Shown one piece after another: positions 10,414 through 19,134 of a stretch of 64,000 nucleotides of DNA. Source of the DNA: Acidisoma sp. L85 (lineage in GTDB: Bacteria; Pseudomonadota; Alphaproteobacteria; Acetobacterales; Acetobacteraceae); the NCBI RefSeq assembly GCF_009765865.1, contig NZ_LMUQ01000073.1:156111-220110 (forward strand), in the 5' to 3' direction. Both the position numbers and the translations under genes were made by a program. Position 1 is the first letter of the stretch; every line of letters starts with the position of its first letter. Below the pieces are notes generated by a model. It was given only the letters and a program-made list of their open reading frames with translations, did not search any database and was not told where the DNA came from.

Positions 10414-10483
10414 TGCCGCAAGATGGGCTTCTCATCGGGGTCGGTGAGATAGGGCCGCCGTAGAGCCGCCGTGGGGAGCGTTG

Positions 10484-11263
10484 ATGACCGAGACGCGCAT
10501 ACTCGAAAATTTTTTTAGCCTTTCCGGAAAAGTCGCGATGGTGACTGGCGCTGCGGGAGGGCTCGGCCGCGCTATTGCCGCGGCCTATCTCCAGGCGGGG
10601 GCTAAGGTGGTCCTCGCTGACTTGAAGGAGGGCGAGCTTCAGAGCGCTGCGGAGGAGCTTGGCGCTCTGGGCGATGTATTCCCGGTCGCCGTCGATGTCA
10701 CTAAGGCTGCTGCCGTCGAGGAAGCTGTCTCTTCCGCCCACGCGCATTTCAAGCGCCTCGACATCCTGGTGACGGCCGCAGGGATCGCGCGGCGCAAGGC
10801 CGCTGAGGAATTGCCGCCCGAAGAATTCGACTTTGTAATGGACGTCAACGTTAAGGGCACGCTGTTCTGCGCGCAATCCGTTGGCCGTCATATGATCGCG
10901 CAAGGCGGCGGGCGCATCATCACCATCGGCTCGGTGCGTGGTCTTGTCGGCCATCCGCTTGGCTACGTCGCCTATGGTGTGAGCAAGGGCGCGGTTCATC
11001 TGCTGACACGTCAGCTTGCAACCGAATGGGCGAAGCATAGCATCAACGTGAACTGCATTGCACCGAGCGTGCTCAAAACACCTCTCGCCGACTTCATCCT
11101 GAAGACCCCGGAAGTGCGGGATCTCTTCATGTCTCGCATTCCTTTCAATCGTGCGGCCGAGCCGGAGGAATTGAGTGGCACCGCGATCTTCCTGGCCTCC
11201 CCAGCAGCCAGCTTCATCACGGGTCAGATCCTTTTCGTCGATGGCGGAAGTGTCGCCGGGTAG
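10484..11263 (+). CDS. SDR-family NAD(P)-dependent oxidoreductase
   Basis: A short-chain dehydrogenase of 259 residues, first gene of the left operon. It has the Rossmann motif TGAAGGLGRA, the acidic VVLADL that favours NAD(H), the N-A-G equivalent VTAAGIARR, catalytic Ser in ITIGSVRG, and YGVSKG as the Y-x3-K pair. A classical C-terminus (ITGQILFVDGGSVAG) is present. It is followed after 72 bases by the binding-protein gene of the importer, so it probably performs the first oxidation of the imported polyol or sugar-like compound. ATG at 10484; a TTG three bases earlier is less likely. The substrate is unknown. Confidence 0.88.
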   Translation: MTETRILENFFSLSGKVAMVTGAAGGLGRAIAAAYLQAGAKVVLADLKEGELQSAAEELGALGDVFPVAVDVTKAAAVEEAVSSAHAHFKRLDILVTAAGIARRKAAEELPPEEFDFVMDVNVKGTLFCAQSVGRHMIAQGGGRIITIGSVRGLVGHPLGYVAYGVSKGAVHLLTRQLATEWAKHSINVNCIAPSVLKTPLADFILKTPEVRDLFMSRIPFNRAAEPEELSGTAIFLASPAASFITGQILFVDGGSVAG

Positions 11264-11335
11264 CCAGAAACTTCGGTCTCAGCGTCGCGGCCAAAGAAGC
11301 CGACAAAAGCAAAAGCATTAACGGAGGAGACATCC

Positions 11336-12454
11336 ATGAAAACGCCAAAGAGCCAGTCCTGCAGAGGCGGAATGTTCCGCCGTAGCCTGTTCGCGGCCAG
11401 CTTCGCCGTTGCCGCGGTAACGTCCATGGCGACGGCCTATGTCTCGCCGGCCCGCGCGGCGGAGAAAGGCAGCCTGATCATCGGCATCGATGAAACAGCA
11501 TCGGAATACTGGGCCGAATATACCCAGGGCGCCCAGGATATCGCCGACTCGATCGGCACGAAGCTCACGGTCATCACAAGCAATTACCAGGGTGCGCAGT
11601 TGCTCGCGCAGCTTGGCGCGATCTATGCCACCGGCTGCAGCAAATGCGCGCTGGCGACGGACCCGTCGTCCAACGCATTCGTCAAGGCGGTGGTCCATCG
11701 TTCGGCGGTCGCGCAAGTGCCGATCGTCACCATCTGGAACCGCCCAGAAAATATCCATCCGTGGGATACCGACCCGAAATACTGGGTGGCTCACACCTCC
11801 TTCGATGGTGTGATGTCCGGCTATTACCAGATGACGGCGCTTTGCAAGGCACTCGGCGGCAAGGGTCAGATCGCGGCAGTCGAGGGGGTGCCTTCCACGC
11901 CGCCCGCCTATCAGCGCATCCAGGGCCTGCACAAAGCGCTGGCTGAATGCCCTGGCGTGAAGCTTCTCGATACCCAGGTCGGAGACTGGCAGGAAACCAA
12001 GTCTCAAAACATCGTGCGTACCTGGATTGCGCGCTATGGCGACAAGCTGAACGGCGTTTTCGCCTCGAATGACGCGATGGCTCGTGGTGCAGTGGCCGCT
12101 TTGCGCGAGAAAAACTTGAACGGCAAGGTTTTCGTGACCGGTTCGGATGGTTCGAAAGTCGCGCTCGATATGGTGAAGAGCGGTGACATGCTCGTGACCG
12201 TGTGGAATGATCCCGTTCTACAGGGCGCCGTTTCCATCTCGCTTGCCCATGCCGCAGCGGTCGGGGACATCGATCCCGAGAAGCTGACCCACGCGCAACG
12301 TGACTTCTACCTAAAGCAGGAAGTGGTCGATAAGAGCAACGTTGACCAGTATCTCGCGCTCAAGGCCAATGCACCGAAATACACCTACGACCAGATGAAG
12401 GCCAATTTCTGGAAAGACTCTGCTGGCCAGATCCCGGTCGGTGCCAATAAATAG
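11336..12454 (+). CDS. ABC importer periplasmic binding protein, ribose/simple-sugar type (left module)
   Basis: A type 1 periplasmic binding protein of 372 residues. A Sec signal peptide is clear: basic N-terminus, hydrophobic FAASFAVAAVTSMATAYV, and cleavage after SPARA. The mature part follows the RbsB/ChvE pattern (IIGIDETASEYWAEYTQGAQDIADSIG, AQVPIVTIWNR, GVFASNDAMARGAVAALRE, VFVTGSDGSKVALDMV). Two Cys in TGCSKCALATDPSS may form a disulfide, which is unusual for the group. SD GGAGGAG lies upstream of the ATG. It feeds the permease and ATPase encoded just downstream; the ligand is likely a sugar, cyclitol or similar polyhydroxy compound. Confidence 0.9.
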   Translation: MKTPKSQSCRGGMFRRSLFAASFAVAAVTSMATAYVSPARAAEKGSLIIGIDETASEYWAEYTQGAQDIADSIGTKLTVITSNYQGAQLLAQLGAIYATGCSKCALATDPSSNAFVKAVVHRSAVAQVPIVTIWNRPENIHPWDTDPKYWVAHTSFDGVMSGYYQMTALCKALGGKGQIAAVEGVPSTPPAYQRIQGLHKALAECPGVKLLDTQVGDWQETKSQNIVRTWIARYGDKLNGVFASNDAMARGAVAALREKNLNGKVFVTGSDGSKVALDMVKSGDMLVTVWNDPVLQGAVSISLAHAAAVGDIDPEKLTHAQRDFYLKQEVVDKSNVDQYLALKANAPKYTYDQMKANFWKDSAGQIPVGANK

Positions 12455-12487
12455 GCTATCTCGAGGAGCGGGAGGCGCGGCCGGATC

Positions 12488-13513
12488 ATGAAGCTCGTCG
12501 CCAAGGCCGGGGAGGTGCCCGGCCAGCCCGCTTCCCGTTCGCTGCGTTTCCCGGCCAGGCCGGGCCGTTGGCTGCAAAGCATCGGTCCGGTAGCTGTTCT
12601 AGTCGTCCTTGCTCTCGCTTTTCAACTTGCGAGCCACAACTTCCTCTCGCCTGGAAACCTCGCGGCTATTGCTGAGGCGGTAGCTGTTCCCGTCATCCTG
12701 GCGACCGGCCTGAGCTTCGTCATTCTCCTTGGCGCCATCGACCTGTCGCTCGAAGGCGTGATGGCGACATCGAGCATGACTGTCGCGTTGCTCGCGGCTA
12801 ATAATGTCAACGGGCATCACTGGGGCATCTGGGCCATCGTCGCGGCGCTCGGTGTCGGCGTCGTCTTCGGGGCCTTCAACGGCGTTCTGAATACCTACTT
12901 CCGAATGCCTTCGCTGATCGTGACGCTCGGTTCTTGGTTCATTGGCCTCGGTATCGCGAGCGTGCTGTTTCCGAGCCAGGTGCCTGGCATCCGCGATCCC
13001 ATCGTGCTCGGTCTCGCCTCGACGCAATTTGCCGGCCTTAGCCTCATCGTCTTTATCGCCGTCGCGGTGCTGGCGATTTTCCACCTTGTCCTGAACTACA
13101 CTCATCTCGGCCGCATGATCTACGCGGTCGGCGGCGGGGAGGCGACGCTGGTCGCCACCGGCCTGCGCGTGCCGCTATTCAAGCTCGCCGCCTTCATGAT
13201 TTCCGGCTTTCTCGCGGCCTTGGCGGGCCTGCTGCTGTCGGCGCAACTAGGCGACGGCAATGCGGATATCGGCAATGGCTTGCTGTTTCCAGCTGTCAGC
13301 GCCTGCGTGCTCGGCGGCACATTGCTGAGCGGCGGACGGGGCGGCGCGATCCAATCCGCGATCGGCGCGGTGATCCTGGAAGTGCTCAATAACGGTCTGA
13401 TCCAGATCGGCGCCGGACCCTATGTGCGCAACATCATCAGCGGTGCGGTCATCGTGACGGTCGTCGCGATCAGCGGCCTGCATCTCCGCCGCAAACTGAG
13501 GATCGTCAAATGA
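12488..13513 (+). CDS. ABC importer permease, RbsC/BPD_transp_2 type (left module, first)
   Basis: An inner-membrane permease of 341 residues with about nine to ten hydrophobic segments. Family landmarks are FVILLGAIDLSLEGVMATSSM near residue 80, GVLNTYFRMPSLIVTLGSW at about 140, and the C-terminal ACVLGGTLLSGGRGGAIQSAIGAVILEVLNNGL. It lies 33 bases after the binding-protein gene, and its stop overlaps the ATPase start in ATGA. A second, different permease gene follows the ATPase, so the transporter core is probably a heterodimer, whereas classical ribose importers use one permease. Confidence 0.9.
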   Translation: MKLVAKAGEVPGQPASRSLRFPARPGRWLQSIGPVAVLVVLALAFQLASHNFLSPGNLAAIAEAVAVPVILATGLSFVILLGAIDLSLEGVMATSSMTVALLAANNVNGHHWGIWAIVAALGVGVVFGAFNGVLNTYFRMPSLIVTLGSWFIGLGIASVLFPSQVPGIRDPIVLGLASTQFAGLSLIVFIAVAVLAIFHLVLNYTHLGRMIYAVGGGEATLVATGLRVPLFKLAAFMISGFLAALAGLLLSAQLGDGNADIGNGLLFPAVSACVLGGTLLSGGRGGAIQSAIGAVILEVLNNGLIQIGAGPYVRNIISGAVIVTVVAISGLHLRRKLRIVK

Positions 13514-15033
13514 CGAATCTTCTGGAAGTCCGCAGCGTCGGCAAAACCTTCGGCCGCGTTGTCGCACTCGAGCCGATCGATCTCAGCCTTCGCCAGGGCG
13601 AGGTGCTGGGGCTGGTTGGCCAAAATGGCTCGGGCAAATCAACGCTGCTCAAGATCATGGCCGGCCTGGTGCAGCCGGGGCAGGGCGAGATGCTTCTGCG
13701 GGACAAGCTCGTCCGCCTAAATAGTCCTGCCGAGGCCACCATGCATGGCATCGGCATGGTGCATCAGGAACAGTCGCTCGTGCCGAACCTCACGGTCGCC
13801 GAGAATATCTTCCTGGACAAGCCGAACGCCGCCAAACGCCACGGCCTCTATCGTTGGCGCCGTTTGTTCGAGGCGGCGGAGCGGCAACTCAAGAAGATCG
13901 AAGTCGATATCGATCCACGCGCGATCGTCGAGGATCTGCGCTTTGCCGAGCGCCAGCAAGTAGAACTCGCTAAGGTTCTCGCCATCGAGGATCTGGTCGA
14001 TCACCCGCCGATCATTCTGTTCGACGAGCCGACCTCCGTCCTGACCCAAGGCGAGATCGTGCAACTTTTCCGCCAGATCGACCGGCTGCGGCAAACGGCC
14101 GCCATAGTCTTCGTGTCCCATCGTCTCGACGAAATCCTCTCCATTTGCGATCGTGCCGTGGTTATGACGGACGGCCGCAAGGTTGCGGAGCACCCGACCG
14201 CCGATATTGATCGCGACAGCCTGTACCGCCTCATGGTCGGCCGCCAGCGAGCGACTCATGGGCCACGGGTGAGCGTAAGCGGCAGTCCGGCGTCCACAGA
14301 AAAGCCTCGGCTTGAAGTGGAGAACCTTTCCTCAGCGAACCATGTGCGTGGGGTGGGCCTAAGCGTGGCACCCGGTGAAATTCTCGGCATGCTAGGTGTC
14401 CAGAGTTCAGGCGCGGAGGAGCTTTGCCGCGCCATATTCGGCGCCGAGGATGAAATGACCGGCGTCATTCGCTTGAACGGACGCGAGACCGATGTTGCCT
14501 CTCCGGCCTCCGCCGTTCGTCAAGGCATCGGCTACCTTCCGGCCAATCGTCACCTCGAAGGGTTGCTGAAGGGCCGCACGCTGGTCGAGAATATGGTGCT
14601 GACCTCCGGCCTCGATTACGGGCATGGCGGCATCGTCATCAATCGCGCCGCAGAGCGAAAAGCCGCGACAACCTGGATCGAGCGCCTCAAGGTCAAAACA
14701 CGCTCGAGCGATGCCAGAATCGACGAGCTGAGTGGCGGCAACCAGCAGAAGGTCGTGCTCGGCAAATGGCTGATGTCGCGGCGCCTGCAGCTTCTGTTGC
14801 TAGATCATCCAACGCGAGGCCTCGACCCTGGCGCGCGAGACGATCTGTTCGACGCGGTGCGTGACGAAGTCGCGAAAGGTCTCGCTGTGATCTTCGTTGC
14901 CGACACCATCGGCGAGGTATTGGATTTCTCGGATCGCATTGTCGTCATGCGGGACGGCGCCATAAGCGCGCAATATGATCTGAACCGCGGAGATGCGCCA
15001 AGCGAGGAAGACCTCGTCCGCGCGATGGTCTGA
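13510..15033 (+). CDS. ABC importer double ATPase, RbsA type with altered second Walker B (left module)
   Basis: A cytoplasmic protein of 507 residues with two fused nucleotide-binding domains that powers the importer. Domain 1 (about 1-245) has Walker A GQNGSGKS and Walker B IILFDEPTSVL, but its signature region is degenerate (EDLRFAERQQVELAK). Domain 2 (about 255-507) has the degenerate Walker A GVQSSGAEE usual in RbsA proteins, a canonical LSGGNQQKVVLGKW signature, and LLLLDHPTRGLDPGAR, in which His replaces the expected catalytic Glu of DEPTRG. Whether the His belongs to a known subfamily or is specific to this gene cannot be decided here. The start overlaps the permease stop (ATGA). Confidence 0.9.
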   Translation: MTNLLEVRSVGKTFGRVVALEPIDLSLRQGEVLGLVGQNGSGKSTLLKIMAGLVQPGQGEMLLRDKLVRLNSPAEATMHGIGMVHQEQSLVPNLTVAENIFLDKPNAAKRHGLYRWRRLFEAAERQLKKIEVDIDPRAIVEDLRFAERQQVELAKVLAIEDLVDHPPIILFDEPTSVLTQGEIVQLFRQIDRLRQTAAIVFVSHRLDEILSICDRAVVMTDGRKVAEHPTADIDRDSLYRLMVGRQRATHGPRVSVSGSPASTEKPRLEVENLSSANHVRGVGLSVAPGEILGMLGVQSSGAEELCRAIFGAEDEMTGVIRLNGRETDVASPASAVRQGIGYLPANRHLEGLLKGRTLVENMVLTSGLDYGHGGIVINRAAERKAATTWIERLKVKTRSSDARIDELSGGNQQKVVLGKWLMSRRLQLLLLDHPTRGLDPGARDDLFDAVRDEVAKGLAVIFVADTIGEVLDFSDRIVVMRDGAISAQYDLNRGDAPSEEDLVRAMV

Positions 15034-15051
15034 GCCAGAGGTAGAACCGCC

Positions 15052-16026
15052 ATGTCCGCATTCAGAGGCACAGGCCGCGCCGAAGGCTTCGACCTCGCCG
15101 TGGCTCTGCGGCGTTTCGTGCCAATCAGCGTTTTGGTCCTGCTGCTCGGCGCCAGCGCCATCGTGGCACCCGGCACCCTGTCCTTCTCCGCGCTCACCGG
15201 CTTCGTCTCGGATGCGGCGCCGTTGTTGATCCTGGTCATTGGCAGCACCATGCCGATCCTGACTGGCAGCATCGACCTCTCGGTCGCCGGCATTGCCTCA
15301 TTAACTGGTGTGCTCGTCGTGCAGCTTGCGCCGATCTTCGGTCCCTGGACCTGCCTCGTGGTGCTGCTGATCGCGATTGCTTTCGGTGCGCTTCAGGGTT
15401 TCGCGCATGCCTGGCTGCAGATTCCGTCCTTCATCACCACGCTGGGCACCCTGAGCATGCTGTCCGGGCTGTCGCTGCTGCTGTCGAATGCGACGGCGCA
15501 GCCGCTGCCGGACAGCGATCCCTTCATCACGCTGCTCAGCAACACCACCTTCGGCATTCCAAACACCGGCTACGCCGTGATCGTGGTGGTGGCGCTGCTG
15601 GCCCTGCTCATGCGCTACAGCCGGATCGGCCGCGACCTTTTCGCCTTGGGAGCGGGGGAGCGGACCGCCGTCATGTCCGGCGTGCGCACGATCCGAGTGC
15701 GCAGCTTCGCCTTCGCGTCCTCGGCGGGCTGCGCGGCGCTCGCGGGTCTGGCACTCGTCTCGGTCACGGAGTTCAGCTCGCCGACGCTGGCGGGTAACCT
15801 GCTTTTGCTTTCCATCGTCGGTGTGGTGCTAGGCGGCACTGCGATTTCGGGTGGCGTGGGGGGCTTGTGGGCCGGCGTGATCGGCGGTTTGATCACGGCA
15901 TGGCTGCGCGTCGCCACAGTGTTGATCGGCGTCGCTCCGACGGCCCAATATATTGTCTTCGGTATCATGGCGCTCATCGCCGTCGGCCTGACCACGGATC
16001 GTGGCAAGATCGGCGTCATCAAATAA
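15052..16026 (+). CDS. ABC importer permease, RbsC/BPD_transp_2 type (left module, second)
   Basis: A second inner-membrane permease of 324 residues, 18 bases after the ATPase gene. Landmarks are LVIGSTMPILTGSIDLSVAGIASLTG, FAHAWLQIPSFITTLGTL and VGVVLGGTAISGGVGGLWAGVIGGLITAWL. About nine hydrophobic segments are seen. It differs clearly from the permease at 12488, so this importer should use two unlike membrane subunits. Confidence 0.9.
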   Translation: MSAFRGTGRAEGFDLAVALRRFVPISVLVLLLGASAIVAPGTLSFSALTGFVSDAAPLLILVIGSTMPILTGSIDLSVAGIASLTGVLVVQLAPIFGPWTCLVVLLIAIAFGALQGFAHAWLQIPSFITTLGTLSMLSGLSLLLSNATAQPLPDSDPFITLLSNTTFGIPNTGYAVIVVVALLALLMRYSRIGRDLFALGAGERTAVMSGVRTIRVRSFAFASSAGCAALAGLALVSVTEFSSPTLAGNLLLLSIVGVVLGGTAISGGVGGLWAGVIGGLITAWLRVATVLIGVAPTAQYIVFGIMALIAVGLTTDRGKIGVIK

Positions 16027-16068
16027 CTGGCGCGGAAATAAGCGCTGGAAACTGGAAGGACTGAGGGA

Positions 16069-16836
16069 ATGCCACGTCTGGAAGACAAGGTCGCGATCAT
16101 CACCGGTGGTGGCACCGGCATCGGCGAAGCAACCTGCGAGCGCTTTGCCCAGGAAGGTGCCCGGGTCGCGATCTTCGATGTCGATCTCGCCTCGGCCGAG
16201 AAAACGGCGGAACGCCTTCGCGGCGGTGGCTATGAAGCCTTCGCCATCCGTGTCGATGTCACCAAGGAAGACACCATCACCGAGGGTGTGCGGCAGGTGA
16301 TCGATCGCTGGGGCAAGATCGACATTCTGGTCAACAACGCCGGCATTCCGGGCGCAAACAAATTCACCCATGAGGCGACTGTCGAGGAATGGGATCTTGT
16401 TTTCGCGGTGAATGCGCGCGGCCCTTTCCTGTGCAGCAAGCATGTTCTGCCGCATATGATGGCGGCGAAGCGTGGCTCCATCGTCAACTTCTCTTCGATC
16501 TACGGGCTGATCGGCAATGACGATCTGCCGCCCTACCACGCCACCAAGGGCGCCGTGCTGATGATGACCAAGACGGATGCTATCTGCTACGCGCCCTATG
16601 GCATCCGCGTGAACTGCGTGCATCCCGGTTCCACCAAGACGCCGCTGTTCCTGAAGGCCGGCGAAACTTATCCGGGCGGCTTCGACCACTATATCGAGAT
16701 GATGAGCGCCAAGCATCCGCTGACCTTGGGCGAACCGGTGGATGTCGCGAATTGCGTGCTGTTCCTCGCCTCGGATGAGGCGCGGTTCGTGACCGGCGCC
16801 AGCTTGGTTTGCGACGGCGGCTATACCGCGCAATAA
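16069..16836 (+). CDS. SDR-family NAD(P)-dependent oxidoreductase
   Basis: A short-chain dehydrogenase of 255 residues with TGGGTGIGEA, an acidic IFDVD after beta-2 (NAD preference), LVNNAGIPGANK, catalytic Ser in NFSSIYG, and Y-x3-K in YHATKG. The C-terminus VTGASLVCDGGYTAQ is typical of the glucose-dehydrogenase-like and cyclitol/sugar group. It sits in the same operon, 42 bases after the second permease and 25 before the YciI gene. It probably performs a second oxidation of the imported compound. Confidence 0.88.
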   Translation: MPRLEDKVAIITGGGTGIGEATCERFAQEGARVAIFDVDLASAEKTAERLRGGGYEAFAIRVDVTKEDTITEGVRQVIDRWGKIDILVNNAGIPGANKFTHEATVEEWDLVFAVNARGPFLCSKHVLPHMMAAKRGSIVNFSSIYGLIGNDDLPPYHATKGAVLMMTKTDAICYAPYGIRVNCVHPGSTKTPLFLKAGETYPGGFDHYIEMMSAKHPLTLGEPVDVANCVLFLASDEARFVTGASLVCDGGYTAQ

Positions 16837-16861
16837 TCTTACCGAACAAGAGGGCGGCCCA

Positions 16862-17164
16862 ATGCTGTTCGCGATCCACTGCCTCGACAAGCCTGGCGCC
16901 CTCGATCAACGCCTGGCGCGCCACGCTGAGCACCGCGCATATCTCGCCGAGGGGCGGGTTCACCTCATCGTCGCGGGTCCGCTTGTCTCGGATGACGGAA
17001 CTGCCATGCTCGGCAGCCTCTTCATCGTCGATGCGCCATCGCGCGAAGCGGCGGAGGCTTTCAATGCCGACGATCCCTTCACCAAGCACGGGATCTGGGG
17101 CGAGGTCATTATCAAGCGCTTCGACAAGAGGACGGACAACCGGTCCGATTTACCGGCCTCGTGA
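16862..17164 (+). CDS. YciI-family protein (left module)
   Basis: A small alpha-beta barrel protein of 100 residues. It starts MLFAIHCLDKPGALDQRLARHAEHRAYL, has IVAGPLVSDDG in the middle, and ends with FNADDPFTKHGIWGEVIIKRFDKRTDNR. The YciI His/Asp-type conserved positions are present (His in ARHAEH; Asp in NADDPF). The family includes TftG, which acts on 5-chlorohydroxyhydroquinone, so a role in an elimination or isomerisation on a hydroxylated ring intermediate is plausible but unproven. A clear paralog is at 24325 in the right module. The stop overlaps the mdcA start (GTGA). Confidence 0.85.
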   Translation: MLFAIHCLDKPGALDQRLARHAEHRAYLAEGRVHLIVAGPLVSDDGTAMLGSLFIVDAPSREAAEAFNADDPFTKHGIWGEVIIKRFDKRTDNRSDLPAS

Positions 17165-18816
17165 CCACAGCCACACGCAAAGTCTGGGACGCCGCGCGGC
17201 AGGATCGCAATGCACGACGCGCGGCGGGCGCGGCTTTCGCCGATGGCAAGCTGGTGCCGGCGGCGAATACGACAGCGTTGCTGGAGTCAGTCATTTGTCC
17301 GGGTGACCGGTTGTGCGTCGAAGGCGACAATCAGAAACAGGCGGATCACCTTGCAGCCGCGCTTGCAGCGGCCGATCCGGCAAAACTGTACGACTTGCAT
17401 ATCGTACAGTCGGGCGTCGTGCTTCCCGAGCATATCGACCTGTTTCGGCGCGGCATCGCGAAGAAGCTCGATTTTTCCTATTCCGGTCCGCAGAGCACCG
17501 CCATTGCTCGCGCGCTGAGGGCGGGCACCATCGAACTCGGCGCCATCCACACCTATCTGGAGCTGTTTGCCCGCTACTTCGTGGATCTCACGCCGAATGT
17601 CGCGCTGATCGCGGCGGTTTCGGCCGATCGCGAAGGGAATCTCTATACCGGCGCCAATACCGAGGACACGCCTACCATCGTGGAGGCGACAGCTTTCAAG
17701 AACGGCATCGTGGTGGCGCAGGTGAACACGCTGGTCGATCGCGTCCCGCGCGTGGACATCCCCGCTGACCAGGTCGATTTCGTCATCGTCGCGCCACGGC
17801 CATTCTATGTCGAGCCGCTTTTTACGCGCGATCCGGCGAGCCTGACCGAACTGCACGTCCTGATGGCGATGCTCGCGATTCGTGGTATCTATGCAGAATA
17901 TGGCATCCGTCGCCTCAACCATGGCATCGGCTTTTCCACTGCCGCGATCGAGCTTTTGCTGCCGACCTATGGCGAACAACTCGGGCTGAAGGGGAAAATT
18001 GCGACGCACTGGGCGCTCAATCCGCACCCGACATTGATCCCCGCGATCGAGAGCGGCTGGGTAGAGCAGATCCACTGTTTCGGCTCGGAAGTCGGCATGC
18101 AGGATTACATTGCCGCGCGGCCAGACATCTTTTTCACGGGCCGCGATGGTTCGCTGCGCTCCAACCGTGCGCTTTGCCAGGTTGCGGGTCTCTATGCCTG
18201 CGACCTCTTTATCGGTTCGACGCTTCAGATCGATCTCGCGGGCAATAGTTCGACGGTGCTGCGCGACCGCATCGCGGGTTTTGGCGGCGCGCCCAATATG
18301 GGCTCCGATCCGCATGGGCGCCGCCATCCGTCCGAGCCTTGGTTGAAGGCGGGACGGGAAGGGGCTTCGGAACAAGGTATGGCCCAAGGCCGCAAGCTCG
18401 TGGTGCAGATGGTCGAAAGCTTCGGAGACAAGATGGCGCCAGTTTTCGTCGAGGAACTCGATTGTGTGGCACTCGCCGACGAATTGAAGCTCGATCTTGT
18501 GCCGATCATGATCCGAGGCGACGATGTGACCCACATAGTCACCGCGGAAGGTATCGCCAATTTGCTCCTTTGCCGAACAGCCGGGGAGCGTGAACAGGCG
18601 ATCCGCGGCGTCGCAGGCTATACGGATGTCGGCCGTGGACGCGACAAAGCGATGGTCGCGCGCCTGCGCGAAAGACGGGCGATCCTCTATCCTGAGGATT
18701 TAGGCATCGACGTTCTGGAGGCGCAGCGGCACCTGCTTGCCGCGCGGTCGATCAAGGATCTCGTGCGCTGGTCCGAAGGCCTCTATCAGCCGCCCGGCAA
18801 GTTCCGCAATTGGTGA
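17161..18816 (+). CDS. mdcA: Malonate decarboxylase subunit alpha (acetyl-S-ACP:malonate ACP transferase)
   Basis: MdcA exchanges acetyl for malonyl on the carrier subunit of the biotin-independent malonate decarboxylase complex in the cytoplasm. At 551 residues it matches the usual length. Characteristic stretches are VCPGDRLCVEGDNQKQADHL-like SVICPGDRLCVEGDNQKQAD, GAIHTYLELFARYF, GGAPNMGSDPHGRRH and the C-terminal YQPPGKFRNW. GTG at 17161 overlaps the stop of the YciI gene, which couples the mdc block directly to the importer operon. Confidence 0.95.
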   Translation: MTTATRKVWDAARQDRNARRAAGAAFADGKLVPAANTTALLESVICPGDRLCVEGDNQKQADHLAAALAAADPAKLYDLHIVQSGVVLPEHIDLFRRGIAKKLDFSYSGPQSTAIARALRAGTIELGAIHTYLELFARYFVDLTPNVALIAAVSADREGNLYTGANTEDTPTIVEATAFKNGIVVAQVNTLVDRVPRVDIPADQVDFVIVAPRPFYVEPLFTRDPASLTELHVLMAMLAIRGIYAEYGIRRLNHGIGFSTAAIELLLPTYGEQLGLKGKIATHWALNPHPTLIPAIESGWVEQIHCFGSEVGMQDYIAARPDIFFTGRDGSLRSNRALCQVAGLYACDLFIGSTLQIDLAGNSSTVLRDRIAGFGGAPNMGSDPHGRRHPSEPWLKAGREGASEQGMAQGRKLVVQMVESFGDKMAPVFVEELDCVALADELKLDLVPIMIRGDDVTHIVTAEGIANLLLCRTAGEREQAIRGVAGYTDVGRGRDKAMVARLRERRAILYPEDLGIDVLEAQRHLLAARSIKDLVRWSEGLYQPPGKFRNW

Positions 18817-18822
18817 TTCGTG

Positions 18823-19134
18823 ATGGAAACGATCGATATCTGCCATTCGGGCCTCAAACCGTTGCCGGGTAGAAAGCCTTGGGCCTTGGTGGGTGTTGTC
18901 GCTTCCGGCAACCTCGAGGTTTTGCTTGAGCGTGAGGAAGGCGATCGTTGCTACGTCCACATCGAAACCAGCGTTCCGGGCTTTGCCACCGTGTGGCGCG
19001 CCGTCGTCGAGGATTTTGTGACGCGCGCCGCTCCTGGTGGCCTGCGCATCTCGATCAATGATTGCGGCGCGCGACCGGATACCGTTTCGTTGCGGCTCCT
19101 TCAGGGCGCCCGGCTGATGGAGGATGCGCCATGA
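18823..19134 (+). CDS. mdcC: Malonate decarboxylase acyl carrier protein (delta subunit)
   Basis: The carrier subunit of about 103 residues holds the 2'-(5''-triphosphoribosyl)-3'-dephospho-CoA prosthetic group to which acetyl and malonyl are bound. The attachment serine should be Ser28 in VVASGNLEVLLE, matching the conserved G-V-V-x-S-G-D/N-x-E pattern. The C-terminal half (RISINDCGARPDTVSLRLLQG) is also typical. ATG at 18823 is used (a GTG is three bases upstream). It lies six bases after mdcA, and its stop overlaps the next gene (ATGA). Confidence 0.93.
   Translation: METIDICHSGLKPLPGRKPWALVGVVASGNLEVLLEREEGDRCYVHIETSVPGFATVWRAVVEDFVTRAAPGGLRISINDCGARPDTVSLRLLQGARLMEDAP

Noticed and set aside
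17287-18534. 415-residue antisense frame over mdcA
   Set aside because: Shadow of the high-GC codon pattern of mdcA; the product is His/Arg-rich with no domain.
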